Assembly: GCF_002078175.1 (NCBI RefSeq)
Contig: NZ_MWFK01000001.1
Coordinates: forward strand, 558,001 to 622,000
Length of the DNA stretch: 64,000 nt
Source: Streptomyces sp. M41(2017)
GTDB lineage: Bacteria > Actinomycetota > Actinomycetes > Streptomycetales > Streptomycetaceae
Reading direction: 5' to 3'
The notes under the pieces are model-generated. The model was not told the DNA's origin. It made no database searches and worked only from the letters and a program-made list of their open reading frames with translations. Shown here piece by piece: positions 17,886 through 26,895 of the stretch (position 1 is its first letter; each line of letters opens with the position of its first letter). A program made the translations under genes and the position numbers.

Positions 17886-18449
17886 ATGACGACGAGGGCG
17901 AAGAAGTGGCGTCTCGCGGTGGCGGCCGTCGCGGCGGGTGCCGCGGTGCTCGGGGCCGCCACGAGCGCGCAGGCGTACTCGGGGTTCACCCCCGAGAGAT
18001 ACCGCCAGATCCAGTTCGGCATGACGAAGGACCAGGTCTGGCAGATCGGCGGCGGCTCCCAGGCGTGCGAGACCGGCGGGCTCTTCGGGGACAGCGTGAT
18101 GTGCTGGGCCGAGTCGAGCGACTACGCGCCCTACGGCGGCTTCTCGTTCACCGCGGACGGCCGGATGCGGGAGAAGCGCAGTGAGTTCCTGTTGGAGGTG
18201 AAGGCGCCGTCCGTGACGCTCGCGCAGTACGACGGGACGCGGCTCGGCATGACCGAGGCGCAGGTGTGGTCCGTCGTGTCGGAGGACTCCTGCGTCCTGC
18301 GGCGCGAGGGGTACCCGAACTGGCCGGCGACCAACGGCCACGTCGAGGAGTTCTACTGCACCGCCGCCGACGGCCTCTTCCCGCCCGACGCCCACTTCAC
18401 GTTCACCGACGGCGGCCTGACCGCCCGCCGGCAGTACCACCTCTCCTGA
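17886..18449 (+). CDS. Beta-lactamase-inhibitory-protein (BLIP)-like secreted protein
   Basis: 187-residue precursor with a signal peptide cleaved after AQA30, leaving about 157 residues versus 165 in BLIP. It has the tandem-repeat BLIP architecture: FGMT...QV at 45-51 and GMTEAQV at 121-127, and four Cys (61, 73, 136, 158) at the positions of BLIP's two disulfides. By alignment from memory, BLIP contact residues Asp49, Tyr50, Tyr53, Phe142, His148 and Arg160 correspond to Asp79, Tyr80, Tyr83, Phe165, His170 and Arg182 here. Trp112, Trp150 and Trp162 are replaced (Arg139, Thr172, Tyr184). No beta-lactamase or penicillin-binding-protein gene adjoins. It may inhibit a class A beta-lactamase or bind another wall enzyme. 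Confidence 0.8.
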   Translation: MTTRAKKWRLAVAAVAAGAAVLGAATSAQAYSGFTPERYRQIQFGMTKDQVWQIGGGSQACETGGLFGDSVMCWAESSDYAPYGGFSFTADGRMREKRSEFLLEVKAPSVTLAQYDGTRLGMTEAQVWSVVSEDSCVLRREGYPNWPATNGHVEEFYCTAADGLFPPDAHFTFTDGGLTARRQYHLS

Positions 18450-18690
18450 CGGTCCGGCGATTCCCGGCCTCCGGGAGGGTGCCGCGGGGCGTGCGCGGGA
18501 GAGGGGGATGCCGTCGTCCGGCGGGCGGCGGCGTCACCCCGTAACGCCCATACCGCGTAATCCCCCCGCGCCGGGAACCTCATATGACCATGAAATGACC
18601 TGCCTGTGTGGACAATGGCCGCACCCACCCCCGGGTGCTCGGGCCCGGCCCGGCCGGGGGGATCCCATCGCCGTCCCCGGGAGGACCCGC

Positions 18691-21678
18691 ATGGTGTTGA
18701 GCAGACGTACCTTCAGCGCACTCGCCGGCACCGCCGCACTCGGATTCTCCCTCGGCGGCAGCGGCAGCGACGTGGCGAGCGCGGCCGGAAGGACGGCCCT
18801 CGCACCCACCGGACCCGCTCCGGCGCCGCCCGGGGCCGACGGCCGGAGACACACCGTCGGCTTCGACCGCTACTCGATGCTCGTGGACGGCCGGCGTCTG
18901 GTGATCTGGTCCGGCGAGGTCCACCCGTTCCGGCTGCCGAGCCCGTCCCTGTGGCGGGACGTCCTGCAGAAGCTGCGCGCCCACGGCTACAACACCGTCA
19001 GCATCTACGTCGCGTGGAACTACCACTCGCCCGCTCCGGGCACGTTCGACTTCACCGGGGTACGCGACCTCGACCTGTTCCTGCGGACCGCCGCCGAGAC
19101 GGGGCTGTACGTCATCCTGCGCCCCGGCCCCTACATCAACGCCGAGGTCGACGCGGGCGGCTTCCCCGGCTGGCTGACCGCCACGCCGGGCATGGCCCGC
19201 ACCTCCGACCCGACGTACCTGAAGCACGTCGACCAGTGGCTGACCGCCGTCGACCGGATCGTCTCCCGCCACCAGTACACCGACGGCGGGGGCACGGTCG
19301 TCCTCTACCAGCTGGAGAACGAGTACGACAACCACGTCACCGAGCCCGCCGGCCGCGACTACATGGCACACCTCTACGCGAAGGTCCGGGCCGACGGCAT
19401 CGACGTGCCGCTCTTCCACAACGACAAGGGCCGCAACGGCCACTGGGCGCCGGGCACCTTCGACACCGGCGGCGAGCGGGGCCGCTATCTGTACGGCTTC
19501 GACGGCTACCCGTCGCCCTTCAAGACCCCGCCGGACTGGGGCCACTTCGGCATCGGCGGCACCAAGGGCGGCGCGACCGCGAGCCCCGACACCCCTGGGT
19601 TCATCCCCGAGTTCGGCGGCGGCTGGTTCGACCCGTGGGGCGGCGCCGAGTTCGACGGCAAGGGGTACGCGGAGTCCCGCCGCACCCGAGACGCCGCCTA
19701 CGAACGCCGGTTCTACCTCACCAACCTCGCCAACGGCATCACCGTCCACAACGTCTACATGACCTTCGGCGGCACGTCCTGGGGCTGGCTGCCGGCCCCG
19801 ATCGTCTACACCTCGTACGACTACGGGGCCGCCCTCGACGAGGGGCGGCAGCCGACCGAGAAGCTCACCCCCATGCACCAGATCGGCCAGCTGCTGCACT
19901 CCGTGCCGGAGCTGGCGAAGCTGGACCGGGCCGAGGCGATCCCGGCCGACGACCTGGGCGCCGACCTCGGCATCAAGGCCTACCACCTGGTCAACCCGGA
20001 CACGAAGGCCCATGTCCACGTGCTGCGCAACGACTCGGCCGCCGAGGCGGTGGCCTCGGTGCCGCTCGCGGGGACGACCGTTCCGGTGCCGGTGCCCGGT
20101 CTCGACGCACGGCTCCTGGTCACCGGGATCTCCCTGGGGCGGCGCACCCTGCGGTACTCGACGGCCCAGCCGATGCTCCGCCTGACCGCCGGACGCCAGG
20201 ACATCGCCGTGTTCACCGGCCGCTCCGGCGAATCCACCCGCACCTGCCTGGAAGCGGCGAGCGAACCGACGGTCACCGTGCTGGACGGCGCGGCACGGCA
20301 CGGCTTCGAGGACGGGGTGCTGCGGATCGACGCCCGGCTGGACGGCGTCACCCGGGTCCTGGTCGAGGGCGGCGGCGTCGGTGCCCCCCTCCTGCTGCTG
20401 CTCGCCGACGACGAGAGCTCCCGCCGGCTGTGGCGGTACGACACCCCCTCGGGCCCGGTCCTGGTGCGCGGGCCGGCACTGCTGCGCACGGCGGCCCTGC
20501 GCGGCAGCACCCTCCACCTCACCGGGGACACCGTGGACGCGGCGGACCTGGAGGTGTGGGGGCCCCGCGGGACGGAGGAACTCGTCTGGAACCAGGGCAC
20601 GCTGCGGACCCGTACCACCACCTCGGGAAGCCTGCGCGCCGAACAGCGGCTGCCCGGGGTGCCGTCGGTGCGACTGCCCGCCCTGACCACCTGGCGCCGG
20701 TCCGCCGAGAACCCCGAGTCCGCCGCCGACCTCGACGACTCGGCGTGGCGGGTCGCCGACCGGAGGACCACGCACAGCGTCACCCCCGTCCCCGCCGGGC
20801 AGCCGGTGCTGTTCGCCGACGACTACGGCTTCCACTACGGAGACGTCTGGTACCGGGGGCACTTCGATGACGAGGGTGCCGGGGGCGACGCCGAGTCCGT
20901 CGCGCTCTCCTATGTCGCGGGCGCCCAGGGCCTGTTGATGGCCTGGCTGGACGGCGAACCGCTGGGCACGCACCGGATGCCGGTGCCCGACAGGAAGACG
21001 GTGCGGCAGGGGACCTGGTCGGCCACCGCGACCTTCCCGGTCCGGCCGCGGCCCGGCCGCTCCCACGTGCTGTCCGTGCTGGTGCGCCGGATGCAGCACG
21101 ACGAGGACGGCAGGGCAGACGACAGCCACAAGGCCGCCCGCGGACTCACGGCCGTCACCTTCGCGGGGGCGGCCCCGGCGATCGACTGGCGCATCCAGGG
21201 CGAGGGCGCGCCCGACCGGGTGCGCGGACCGCTCAACAACGGTGGCCTGCACGGAGAACGGCACGGCTGGCATCTGCCCGGGTTCGCCGACGGCGGCTGG
21301 AAGCTCGTGGACCTCCCGCGCGCCGAGAAGCGGCAGGGCGTCACCTGGTACCGCACCGGGTTCCGGCTCGCCGTCGAGAGCGGCGTGGACGCGTCGATCG
21401 GCCTCACCCTCACCGACGACCCGTCCCGTGCCTACCGCGTCCAGATCTTCCTGAACGGCTGGAACATGGGCCAGTACATCAACGACGTGGGCCCCCAGCA
21501 CACGTTCGTCCTGCCCAACGGGGTGCTGCGCACCCGGGGTTCCAACACGCTGGCCCTCGCCGTGCTGTCCGACGGGACCACCCCGGCGGGTCCGGGGCGG
21601 GTGGAACTGACCCTGCTGGGCAGCGCGGCCGGCGGAGTGCCGGTGGCCCCGGTCGACTCCCCCGGCGCCGTGCGGTAG
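18691..21678 (+). CDS. Secreted GH35 beta-galactosidase
   Basis: 995 residues. A Tat-type signal (LSRRTFSALAG) is followed by a GH35 catalytic barrel: GEVHPFRLP, YVAWNYHSP, LRPGPYINAEVDAGGFPGWL, the acid/base in QLENEY (Glu211) and the probable nucleophile in IPEFGGGWFDPWG (Glu307). The C-terminal half holds beta-rich domains, including a jelly-roll with VNGWNMGQY-like text (LNGWNMGQYINDVGPQHTF), typical of long plant/actinobacterial GH35 enzymes. It should release galactose from plant or microbial galactosides outside the cell, consistent with the nearby ChvE importer, secreted mutarotase and the IclR/SMP-30 pair. The ATG at 18691 follows GGGAGG. Confidence 0.9.
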   Translation: MVLSRRTFSALAGTAALGFSLGGSGSDVASAAGRTALAPTGPAPAPPGADGRRHTVGFDRYSMLVDGRRLVIWSGEVHPFRLPSPSLWRDVLQKLRAHGYNTVSIYVAWNYHSPAPGTFDFTGVRDLDLFLRTAAETGLYVILRPGPYINAEVDAGGFPGWLTATPGMARTSDPTYLKHVDQWLTAVDRIVSRHQYTDGGGTVVLYQLENEYDNHVTEPAGRDYMAHLYAKVRADGIDVPLFHNDKGRNGHWAPGTFDTGGERGRYLYGFDGYPSPFKTPPDWGHFGIGGTKGGATASPDTPGFIPEFGGGWFDPWGGAEFDGKGYAESRRTRDAAYERRFYLTNLANGITVHNVYMTFGGTSWGWLPAPIVYTSYDYGAALDEGRQPTEKLTPMHQIGQLLHSVPELAKLDRAEAIPADDLGADLGIKAYHLVNPDTKAHVHVLRNDSAAEAVASVPLAGTTVPVPVPGLDARLLVTGISLGRRTLRYSTAQPMLRLTAGRQDIAVFTGRSGESTRTCLEAASEPTVTVLDGAARHGFEDGVLRIDARLDGVTRVLVEGGGVGAPLLLLLADDESSRRLWRYDTPSGPVLVRGPALLRTAALRGSTLHLTGDTVDAADLEVWGPRGTEELVWNQGTLRTRTTTSGSLRAEQRLPGVPSVRLPALTTWRRSAENPESAADLDDSAWRVADRRTTHSVTPVPAGQPVLFADDYGFHYGDVWYRGHFDDEGAGGDAESVALSYVAGAQGLLMAWLDGEPLGTHRMPVPDRKTVRQGTWSATATFPVRPRPGRSHVLSVLVRRMQHDEDGRADDSHKAARGLTAVTFAGAAPAIDWRIQGEGAPDRVRGPLNNGGLHGERHGWHLPGFADGGWKLVDLPRAEKRQGVTWYRTGFRLAVESGVDASIGLTLTDDPSRAYRVQIFLNGWNMGQYINDVGPQHTFVLPNGVLRTRGSNTLALAVLSDGTTPAGPGRVELTLLGSAAGGVPVAPVDSPGAVR

Positions 21679-21693
21679 GCCCGCCGGCCGGCG

Positions 21694-22581
21694 CTATCCG
21701 GCGAACGGCGGCTGCGGCAGGCCCTTTCCGGCTCCCGGGACCACCAGCAGGGAGCCGGACAGCGGGTGCGGGCGCGCCAGGCCGGTGCGGGCGGTGGTGA
21801 TGTAGAGGTCGGTGAGGCCGGTACCGCCGAAGGCGCAGGCGGTGGGGCGGCGGACCGGCAGCGGAACGACCCGGTCGAGCGCGCCGTCCGGGGTGTAGCG
21901 GCGGACCGCCCCGCCGTCCCAGAGGGCCACCCAGACACCGCCCTCGGCGTCCACCGTCAGACCGTCGGGGAAACCGTCCTCGACGGCCGTGAACGCCCGC
22001 CGGTTCACCGGGAGTCCGTCGTCGTCCAGGTCGAACACGTCGATACGGCGGGTCGGCGAGTCGACGTAGTAGACGCGGCGGCCGTCCGGGCTCCAGCCGG
22101 TGCCGTTGCTGACGGCGACGTCGTCGAGGAGCGGGCGGACCGTGCCGTCGGGCGCGATCCGGGTGAGGGTGCCGCCGCCCGGGGCCTCGTCGTAGCGCAT
22201 CGTTCCGCACCACAGCGAGCCGTCGGGGGCGACGGCCGCGTCGTTGGCCCGGCGTCCCGGGACGGGGTCGTGGTGCAGCCAGCGGAACGGTGCCGGCCCG
22301 CCCGCGGGTCCGCCGGCGCCGGTGGAGCCGCCGGAAGCCGCCGGCGGGTAGAGGCCCACCCCGTCACGGAGGTTGACGACCAGGCCGCCGCCCGCACGGG
22401 GCTTGGCCGCGCCCACGTGCTGCTCGGTGGCCAGCACCGTACGGCGGCCGGTGGCGGGCTCGTAGGTGTGGACGCGGGAGCCGAGGATGTCGACCCAGAT
22501 CAGGCGGTCGGCGGCGCTGTCCCAGGTGGGGCCCTCGCCGAGCGCGGCGTGCGCGCGGACCGCGACCTCGACGGCCGTCAT
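21694..22581 (-). CDS. SMP-30/gluconolactonase-family lactonase
   Basis: 295 residues of the SMP-30/LRE beta-propeller family. The metal-binding residues are visible: Glu in LGEGPTW near the N-terminus, Asn in VSNGTGWSPDG, and Asp in DGFPDGLTVD. The family hydrolyses aldonolactones such as glucono- or galactono-lactone in a divalent-metal-dependent reaction. Its ATG overlaps the stop of the IclR-type gene (ATGA), so the regulator and lactonase are co-translated. The lactonase would supply the aldonate consumed by the dehydratase whose promoter carries the same operator. A low-complexity Gly/Ala stretch near residue 90 is an insertion. Confidence 0.87.
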   Translation of the reverse strand: MTAVEVAVRAHAALGEGPTWDSAADRLIWVDILGSRVHTYEPATGRRTVLATEQHVGAAKPRAGGGLVVNLRDGVGLYPPAASGGSTGAGGPAGGPAPFRWLHHDPVPGRRANDAAVAPDGSLWCGTMRYDEAPGGGTLTRIAPDGTVRPLLDDVAVSNGTGWSPDGRRVYYVDSPTRRIDVFDLDDDGLPVNRRAFTAVEDGFPDGLTVDAEGGVWVALWDGGAVRRYTPDGALDRVVPLPVRRPTACAFGGTGLTDLYITTARTGLARPHPLSGSLLVVPGAGKGLPQPPFAG

Positions 22582-23351
22582 CCCGCGCTCCGGTGGCCGA
22601 GGCGCTCGGACAGTTCGGCCGCGCCCTTCGCGGCGAGCTGCTCCAGTTCGGCGCGGCGCTCGTCGCTCCAGCGGATCATCGGCACGGAGATGGAGAGCGC
22701 CGCGACGACCTGTCCCGTGCGGTCGCGGACCGGGGCGGCGACACAGCTCACGTCCGGGTTGGACTCCTGGTTCTCGACGGCGACCCCGCGGCTGCGGATC
22801 CCGGCGAGGGCCTCGCGCAGGGCTCCCGGTTCGGTGATGCTGTTGGGCGTCATGGCGACGAGGTCGGCGTCGTCGGGGATCCGCGCGGCCAGTTGCTGCT
22901 CGGGCAGGGAGGCGAGGAGCATCTTGCCGACGGAGGTGCAGTGCGCGGGAAGACGCCGGCCGGCCGCGGACACCATGCGTACGGCGTGCGTGGAGTCGAC
23001 CTTCGCGATGTAGATGACATCGGCCCCTTCGAGGATCGCCACGTGCACGGTCTCGTCGCAGGTCTCGGCGACGGAGCGCGCCACCTGCTGGCCCTCGGCG
23101 GCGAGGTCGAGCTGCTCGGCGTACCGGCTGCCGAGCTGGTAGGGCCGGACGCCGAGGCGATAGCGTCCCGGCTGCCCCGGCACCTGCACGATGTACGAGC
23201 GGGCGCACAGCGTGGTGACCAGTTCGTGCACGGTGGTGCGCGGCAGCCGGAGCCGGCGCACGATGTCGGGGGCGGAGAGCGTGCCGTCCCCGTCGAGGAA
23301 GAGTTCCAGGATGTCCAGAGCCCGGGTCACGGCAGGTACGAGGCGTCCCAC
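22578..23351 (-). CDS. IclR-family regulator, likely controller of the sugar-acid regulon
   Basis: 257 residues: an N-terminal winged helix (LVPAVTRALDILELF, APDIVRRLRLPRTTVHELVTTLCARSYI) and a C-terminal IclR effector domain (GKMLLASLPEQQLAA, ESNPDVSCVAAPVRD, VVAALSISVP). I placed the start at GTG 23351, because GGGAGGGGG lies 7 nt upstream; a TTG at 23384 is in frame but falls inside the operator. IclR proteins usually bind palindromes as repressors relieved by a pathway metabolite. An operator matching those at 5860 and 8149 lies about 20-33 bp upstream of this start, so autoregulation plus control of both distant operons is likely. Confidence 0.87.
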   Translation of the reverse strand: MGRLVPAVTRALDILELFLDGDGTLSAPDIVRRLRLPRTTVHELVTTLCARSYIVQVPGQPGRYRLGVRPYQLGSRYAEQLDLAAEGQQVARSVAETCDETVHVAILEGADVIYIAKVDSTHAVRMVSAAGRRLPAHCTSVGKMLLASLPEQQLAARIPDDADLVAMTPNSITEPGALREALAGIRSRGVAVENQESNPDVSCVAAPVRDRTGQVVAALSISVPMIRWSDERRAELEQLAAKGAAELSERLGHRSAG

Positions 23352-23370
23352 AGCCGGCCCCCTCCCATAT

Positions 23371-23383
23371 GTTCGAAATTTCA
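23371..23383 (-). promoter_or_regulatory. IclR-type operator upstream of its own gene
   Basis: On the minus strand TGAAATTTCGAAC matches the operator at 5860-5872 in 12 of 13 positions; over GAAATTTCGAACA the two sites are identical. It lies between the candidate promoter (23437-23408) and the ribosome-binding site. Confidence 0.62.
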
Positions 23384-23407
23384 ACAGACGATCGGCATGA
23401 CGAACAC

Positions 23408-23437
23408 AGGCTAGTCATAGTGGGCTTGGGCGGGCAA
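23408..23437 (-). promoter_or_regulatory. Candidate promoter of the iclR-lactonase operon
   Basis: On the minus strand TTGCCC (23437-23432), an 18-bp spacer and TAGCCT (23413-23408). Transcription would begin just upstream of the operator. Confidence 0.45.
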
Positions 23438-23579
23438 TGGGTGGGGCGGGGTCCCCGGTGAGGGCGCGCGGCGGCGGGACACGTGGGCCGGGCGGGGCGG
23501 CCGCGCCCGGTGGGCGGGGCGGTGGCCGGGTCCGGTGGCCCGGTCGGGCGGGGCGTGGCCGCCGACGCGGGCACCGGGT

Positions 23580-25217
23580 TCAGCGGCGGGTCCGGGGGTC
23601 GCCCAGTACGCCGCGCAGCCGCTGGGCCCGCAGGACGAGTTCGAGTTCGAACCGCCGGTCCGGGTCGTCGATCTCGTCGCCCCACAGTTCCCTGATCTGG
23701 CGCAGGCGGTAGCGGACGGTCTGCGGGTGGACGCCGAGCCGGGCCGCGACCTCGGGGGCGCCGCCGCGCGTCTCCAGCCAGGCCAGCAGGGTCTCCGCGA
23801 GCCGTCTGCCGTGCGTGGGCCCGCAGTGGGCGAGCGGTTCCAGGCAGCGCAGGGCCAGGTCGTCGATCAGCTCCTCGGGCTGGAGGAGGACGAGTGCCTC
23901 GGTGTGCTCCGTGCAGTGCAGCACCTCGCCGCCGGGGAGCAGCCCGCGTTCCATGAGGCCCACGGCGGCCTCGGCCCAGCGCAGCGACTTCGCGGCGTCG
24001 GCGAGCGGGACCGGCGGGCCGAGCGCGCCGGACCAGCCGGTCAGCGCCCGGTGCAGCAGTTCGGGCCGGCCGGCCGCGTCCGGTTCGGGCACGACCATGC
24101 GCGGCTGCTCGTACTCCATGTCGAGCAGCACGCTCTGGCCGACGGCGGGCGCGACCGCCTCACGGGCCGGCCGCAGCAGGACACCGACGGCCAGCCGGCC
24201 GGGCAGCGGCCAGCCGACCCGGGCGGCCCGTTCGGCGAGGCCCTCGGCGAGGTCGCCCCGGGGGTGTTCGGAGAGCAGGAGTTCCATCAGGCGCCGCTGG
24301 AGGCGCAGCCGTTCCCCGGCCTGCCGGGCGGCGGCCTCGGCGTAGCCGCGTACGGACTGGTCGACGAGGCCGTCGAGGTACTCGTATCCGGCGTCGACCA
24401 GTTCGTACATCGCCGGGGGCGGCATGTCGACGCGCTGCCCGATCTCCGCGAACCGCCGCCAGGCGAGCCGGACACCGAGCCGGTAGACGGCCTGGAGGGA
24501 GTCGAGGCTGCGGCCGTGCAGGCCCTCGCCCCGGCCGAACTCCTGGAAGACCTCGGGGTGGACGCGCGGGCGGCCCTCGGCCGTTCCGAGGTGCTGCACG
24601 AAGACCTCGATGGCGCGGCGGATGCCGACGAGGGCCATCGGCTCGCCGAAGTCGTCGAGCACGAGCGGCAGGTGCGGGTACTCCCTGCGGATCTCGCGCA
24701 GGATCTCCTCGGCGAGCCCGGGCGCCTCGGCCATGGCGATGGTGGCGAACTGCCGGACCTGGCGGCGCGGCACGTCGTGCCAGGCGGAGCGGGCCGGGGC
24801 GGCTCCGGCGCGGGCGGCCGGTGTGCGGCCGGCCCCGGACGCGGCGGGACCCGGACCGGATGCCGTGTCTTCCGTGCCGGGACCTTCACGTCCGGGCGGG
24901 TCGGTCCCGCTCCGCCGGGGTCCGCGACCGGCGCGCGCTCCGCCGGAGCCGGGCGGCTCACCGGGTCCGGCGTCGCGGGCGGCCGGCCCGCCGGGATCCG
25001 CCGGCCGTTCACGATCGACCGGGGGGTCGGGGTCGGCAGGTCGTTCGGGATCGGACGGGGGCCCGCCCGGCCGCTCTCCGGCCGGGCCGGGGGGCCCGGT
25101 CCCGTCCTGGCGGGGCGGGGACTCCGCGGGGACGACGCCGGATCCTGCCCGCCACGGGGGCCGCGGCACTTCGGGCTGTCGTGACGGCGCCGGCCGGGTG
25201 CCTCTGCGGCTCGGCAC
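23580..25217 (-). CDS. PucR-family helix-turn-helix regulator
   Basis: 545 residues. The first ~145 residues are Pro/Gly/Arg-rich and probably disordered. The remainder is typical of PucR/CdaR-type regulators: a long helical GGDEF-like sensory region and a C-terminal HTH_30 domain (RLAETLLAWLETRGGAPEVAARLGVHPQTVRYRLRQI). Such proteins often respond to small metabolites, but ligand and targets are not known. The GTG at 25217 is supported by GGGAGCG 8 nt upstream and by its position 2 bp after the stop of the small membrane-protein gene, so the two probably form an operon. A shorter start inside the low-complexity region cannot be excluded. Confidence 0.78.
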   Translation of the reverse strand: MPSRRGTRPAPSRQPEVPRPPWRAGSGVVPAESPPRQDGTGPPGPAGERPGGPPSDPERPADPDPPVDRERPADPGGPAARDAGPGEPPGSGGARAGRGPRRSGTDPPGREGPGTEDTASGPGPAASGAGRTPAARAGAAPARSAWHDVPRRQVRQFATIAMAEAPGLAEEILREIRREYPHLPLVLDDFGEPMALVGIRRAIEVFVQHLGTAEGRPRVHPEVFQEFGRGEGLHGRSLDSLQAVYRLGVRLAWRRFAEIGQRVDMPPPAMYELVDAGYEYLDGLVDQSVRGYAEAAARQAGERLRLQRRLMELLLSEHPRGDLAEGLAERAARVGWPLPGRLAVGVLLRPAREAVAPAVGQSVLLDMEYEQPRMVVPEPDAAGRPELLHRALTGWSGALGPPVPLADAAKSLRWAEAAVGLMERGLLPGGEVLHCTEHTEALVLLQPEELIDDLALRCLEPLAHCGPTHGRRLAETLLAWLETRGGAPEVAARLGVHPQTVRYRLRQIRELWGDEIDDPDRRFELELVLRAQRLRGVLGDPRTRR

Positions 25218-25219
25218 GG

Positions 25220-25372
25220 TCAGCGCTCCCGGGCGGCGTTCTGATACGTGATCAGTGGGGTGTTCGGCTGGTCGGGGGTCGCGTCGAGGAGCGCGACGAT
25301 ACCGAGTGCGGCACCCACGGCGAGGGCGGCGGAGGCCGCGACGGTGAGCGCCACGGCGAGCAGTCTGGACAT
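25220..25372 (-). CDS. Small single-pass membrane protein, DUF2613-like
   Basis: 50 residues: an N-terminal hydrophobic helix (LLAVALTVAASAALAVGAALGIVALL) followed by DATPDQPNTPLITYQ, the pattern of the short DUF2613 proteins common in actinobacteria. The PLITYQ segment is its most recognisable part. Function unknown. The start is an ATG with GAGAGG upstream. It lies directly before the PucR-type regulator with a 2-bp gap, suggesting joint expression. Confidence 0.68.
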   Translation of the reverse strand: MSRLLAVALTVAASAALAVGAALGIVALLDATPDQPNTPLITYQNAARER

Positions 25373-25497
25373 CGCAGGGTCAGCCTCTCTGTCGGAGGTC
25401 GTCCCCACCCCGGAAACCCGTGCGACCACCGGTCGAGCGGTCCCACGGACAGCGCCTGCGCCGGTCCCGCCCGGCAGGAGCCAGTCTCGACAATGCA

Positions 25498-25527
25498 TTG
25501 ACACTCCGTCAAGGGTGCGCCTACGGT
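25498..25527 (+). promoter_or_regulatory. Vegetative promoter upstream of the DUF3068 gene
   Basis: TTGACA (25498-25503), an 18-bp spacer and TACGGT (25522-25527), with a predicted transcript start near 25534, about 107 nt before the ATG. Confidence 0.5.
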
Positions 25528-25640
25528 TCCCGGCCCGTACCGCACGCGCACTTTCTCCCACGGTGTCGACGCATCCGTATCACCTCGCACCAGCTGATAT
25601 CACCCGTGCGTCGAGCCTCCTCAGCCACTGGAGTGCCCGG

Positions 25641-26618
25641 ATGCGCCGTAAGTCCTCGCCCGTCTCCCTGATCCTCGTCGGCCTCGGCACCTTCCTGCTC
25701 GTGCTGGCCCCGATGCTCGCCTGGTACGTGGAACCGCGTGCCGCCGTGAACCCGATCGACATCGACACGACCGCCGTCTACAAGGGCACCGGCAGCGTCT
25801 TCGACCTCGACAAGGCCGAGACCGTGCCCGGTCAGGACATCACCGTGACCCAGGTGGTGCGCGGCGACGTCGCCGACAGCGAACGCAGTGGCCGCGCGGT
25901 CTGGGACGTGACGACGACGGTCGACACGAACGCCTCCCTGCCGGCCGCCGACCCGCACGACGCGCTGGAGTTCATGCCCGGCCGCTGGGTCACCGACCGG
26001 CGGTCCAACGAACCGGTGCACTGCTGCCGGGAGCACCCGTACTACGAGGGCGACGCCTATCTGAAGTTCCCCTTCGACGTGCGCCGACACGACTACCGGT
26101 GGTGGGACAACTCCCTGGGCGCCCCGGTCACCCTGCACTACCGGGGCACGAAGAAGATCCACGGGTACCGGGGCTACCGGTTCACCGGGTCCGTCCCCGC
26201 CACCCGGACCGGGACGCGGCAGGTGCCGGGCGCGCTGGTCGGGCAACCGCGGCGCAACCAGGTGCTCGCCGAGGAGTGGTACGCCAACCACCTCGTCGAA
26301 CTGGTCGTCGACCAGCGCACCGGGCGGGTGATCTACGCACAGGTCGGTCCGCGCAGGACGCTGCGGGCCCCGGGCGGCACGAAGGACGCGGCGGTGCTGC
26401 TGGACAGCCGGAAACTGGCGTTCACGGCGGCGACCCAGCGCGACCAGGTCGAGCAGGCGAGGACCGAGAGCGGCCAACTGCGGCTGCTGGGAACGACCTT
26501 GCCGATCGGCGCCGGTCTGCTGGGGTTCCTCCTGGCCGTGGCGGGGGCCGTCCTGCTGGTACGCGGGCGACGGGATCCCGGTTCGTCCGCTTCGCCCCCG
26601 CCGACCCTCACGATGTGA
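25641..26618 (+). CDS. DUF3068 membrane-anchored exported protein
   Basis: 325 residues: an N-terminal membrane segment (SLILVGLGTFLLVLAPMLAWYV), an extracellular domain of about 260 residues, and a C-terminal membrane segment (LPIGAGLLGFLLAVAGAVLLV) followed by a short basic tail. This two-anchor layout and motifs such as YKGTGSVFDL, DRRSNEPVHC and GYRFTGSVPAT match the actinobacterial DUF3068 family. The family is often near cell-envelope genes and its role is unknown. Here it directly precedes the surface-glycan operon. The start ATG is preceded only by a weak GGAG. Confidence 0.82.
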   Translation: MRRKSSPVSLILVGLGTFLLVLAPMLAWYVEPRAAVNPIDIDTTAVYKGTGSVFDLDKAETVPGQDITVTQVVRGDVADSERSGRAVWDVTTTVDTNASLPAADPHDALEFMPGRWVTDRRSNEPVHCCREHPYYEGDAYLKFPFDVRRHDYRWWDNSLGAPVTLHYRGTKKIHGYRGYRFTGSVPATRTGTRQVPGALVGQPRRNQVLAEEWYANHLVELVVDQRTGRVIYAQVGPRRTLRAPGGTKDAAVLLDSRKLAFTAATQRDQVEQARTESGQLRLLGTTLPIGAGLLGFLLAVAGAVLLVRGRRDPGSSASPPPTLTM

Positions 26619-26895
26619 TGTGCCGTCAGCTCCACAAAGCCCCGAAATTGTCACCTCGGTGAGTAGCCGACGCGAACGGCTCGGCGAAAACTGTCCACCC
26701 CACCCGAACACAGCGCTTTCACAGCCCCGTTACAGCCGAGCGCCCCCGCGCCCCGCCGCCGGGCGCACCCGGCGTCACCCGCGACGCCGGCCCGTCACCC
26801 ACGCAAGGCACCCCAGGCGGCACGACCACCGAGGACCGGCGCCCCGTCCAGCCCCCCACACTGAGTTCCGCACCCCGAGACGAGTTGGAGCACCC

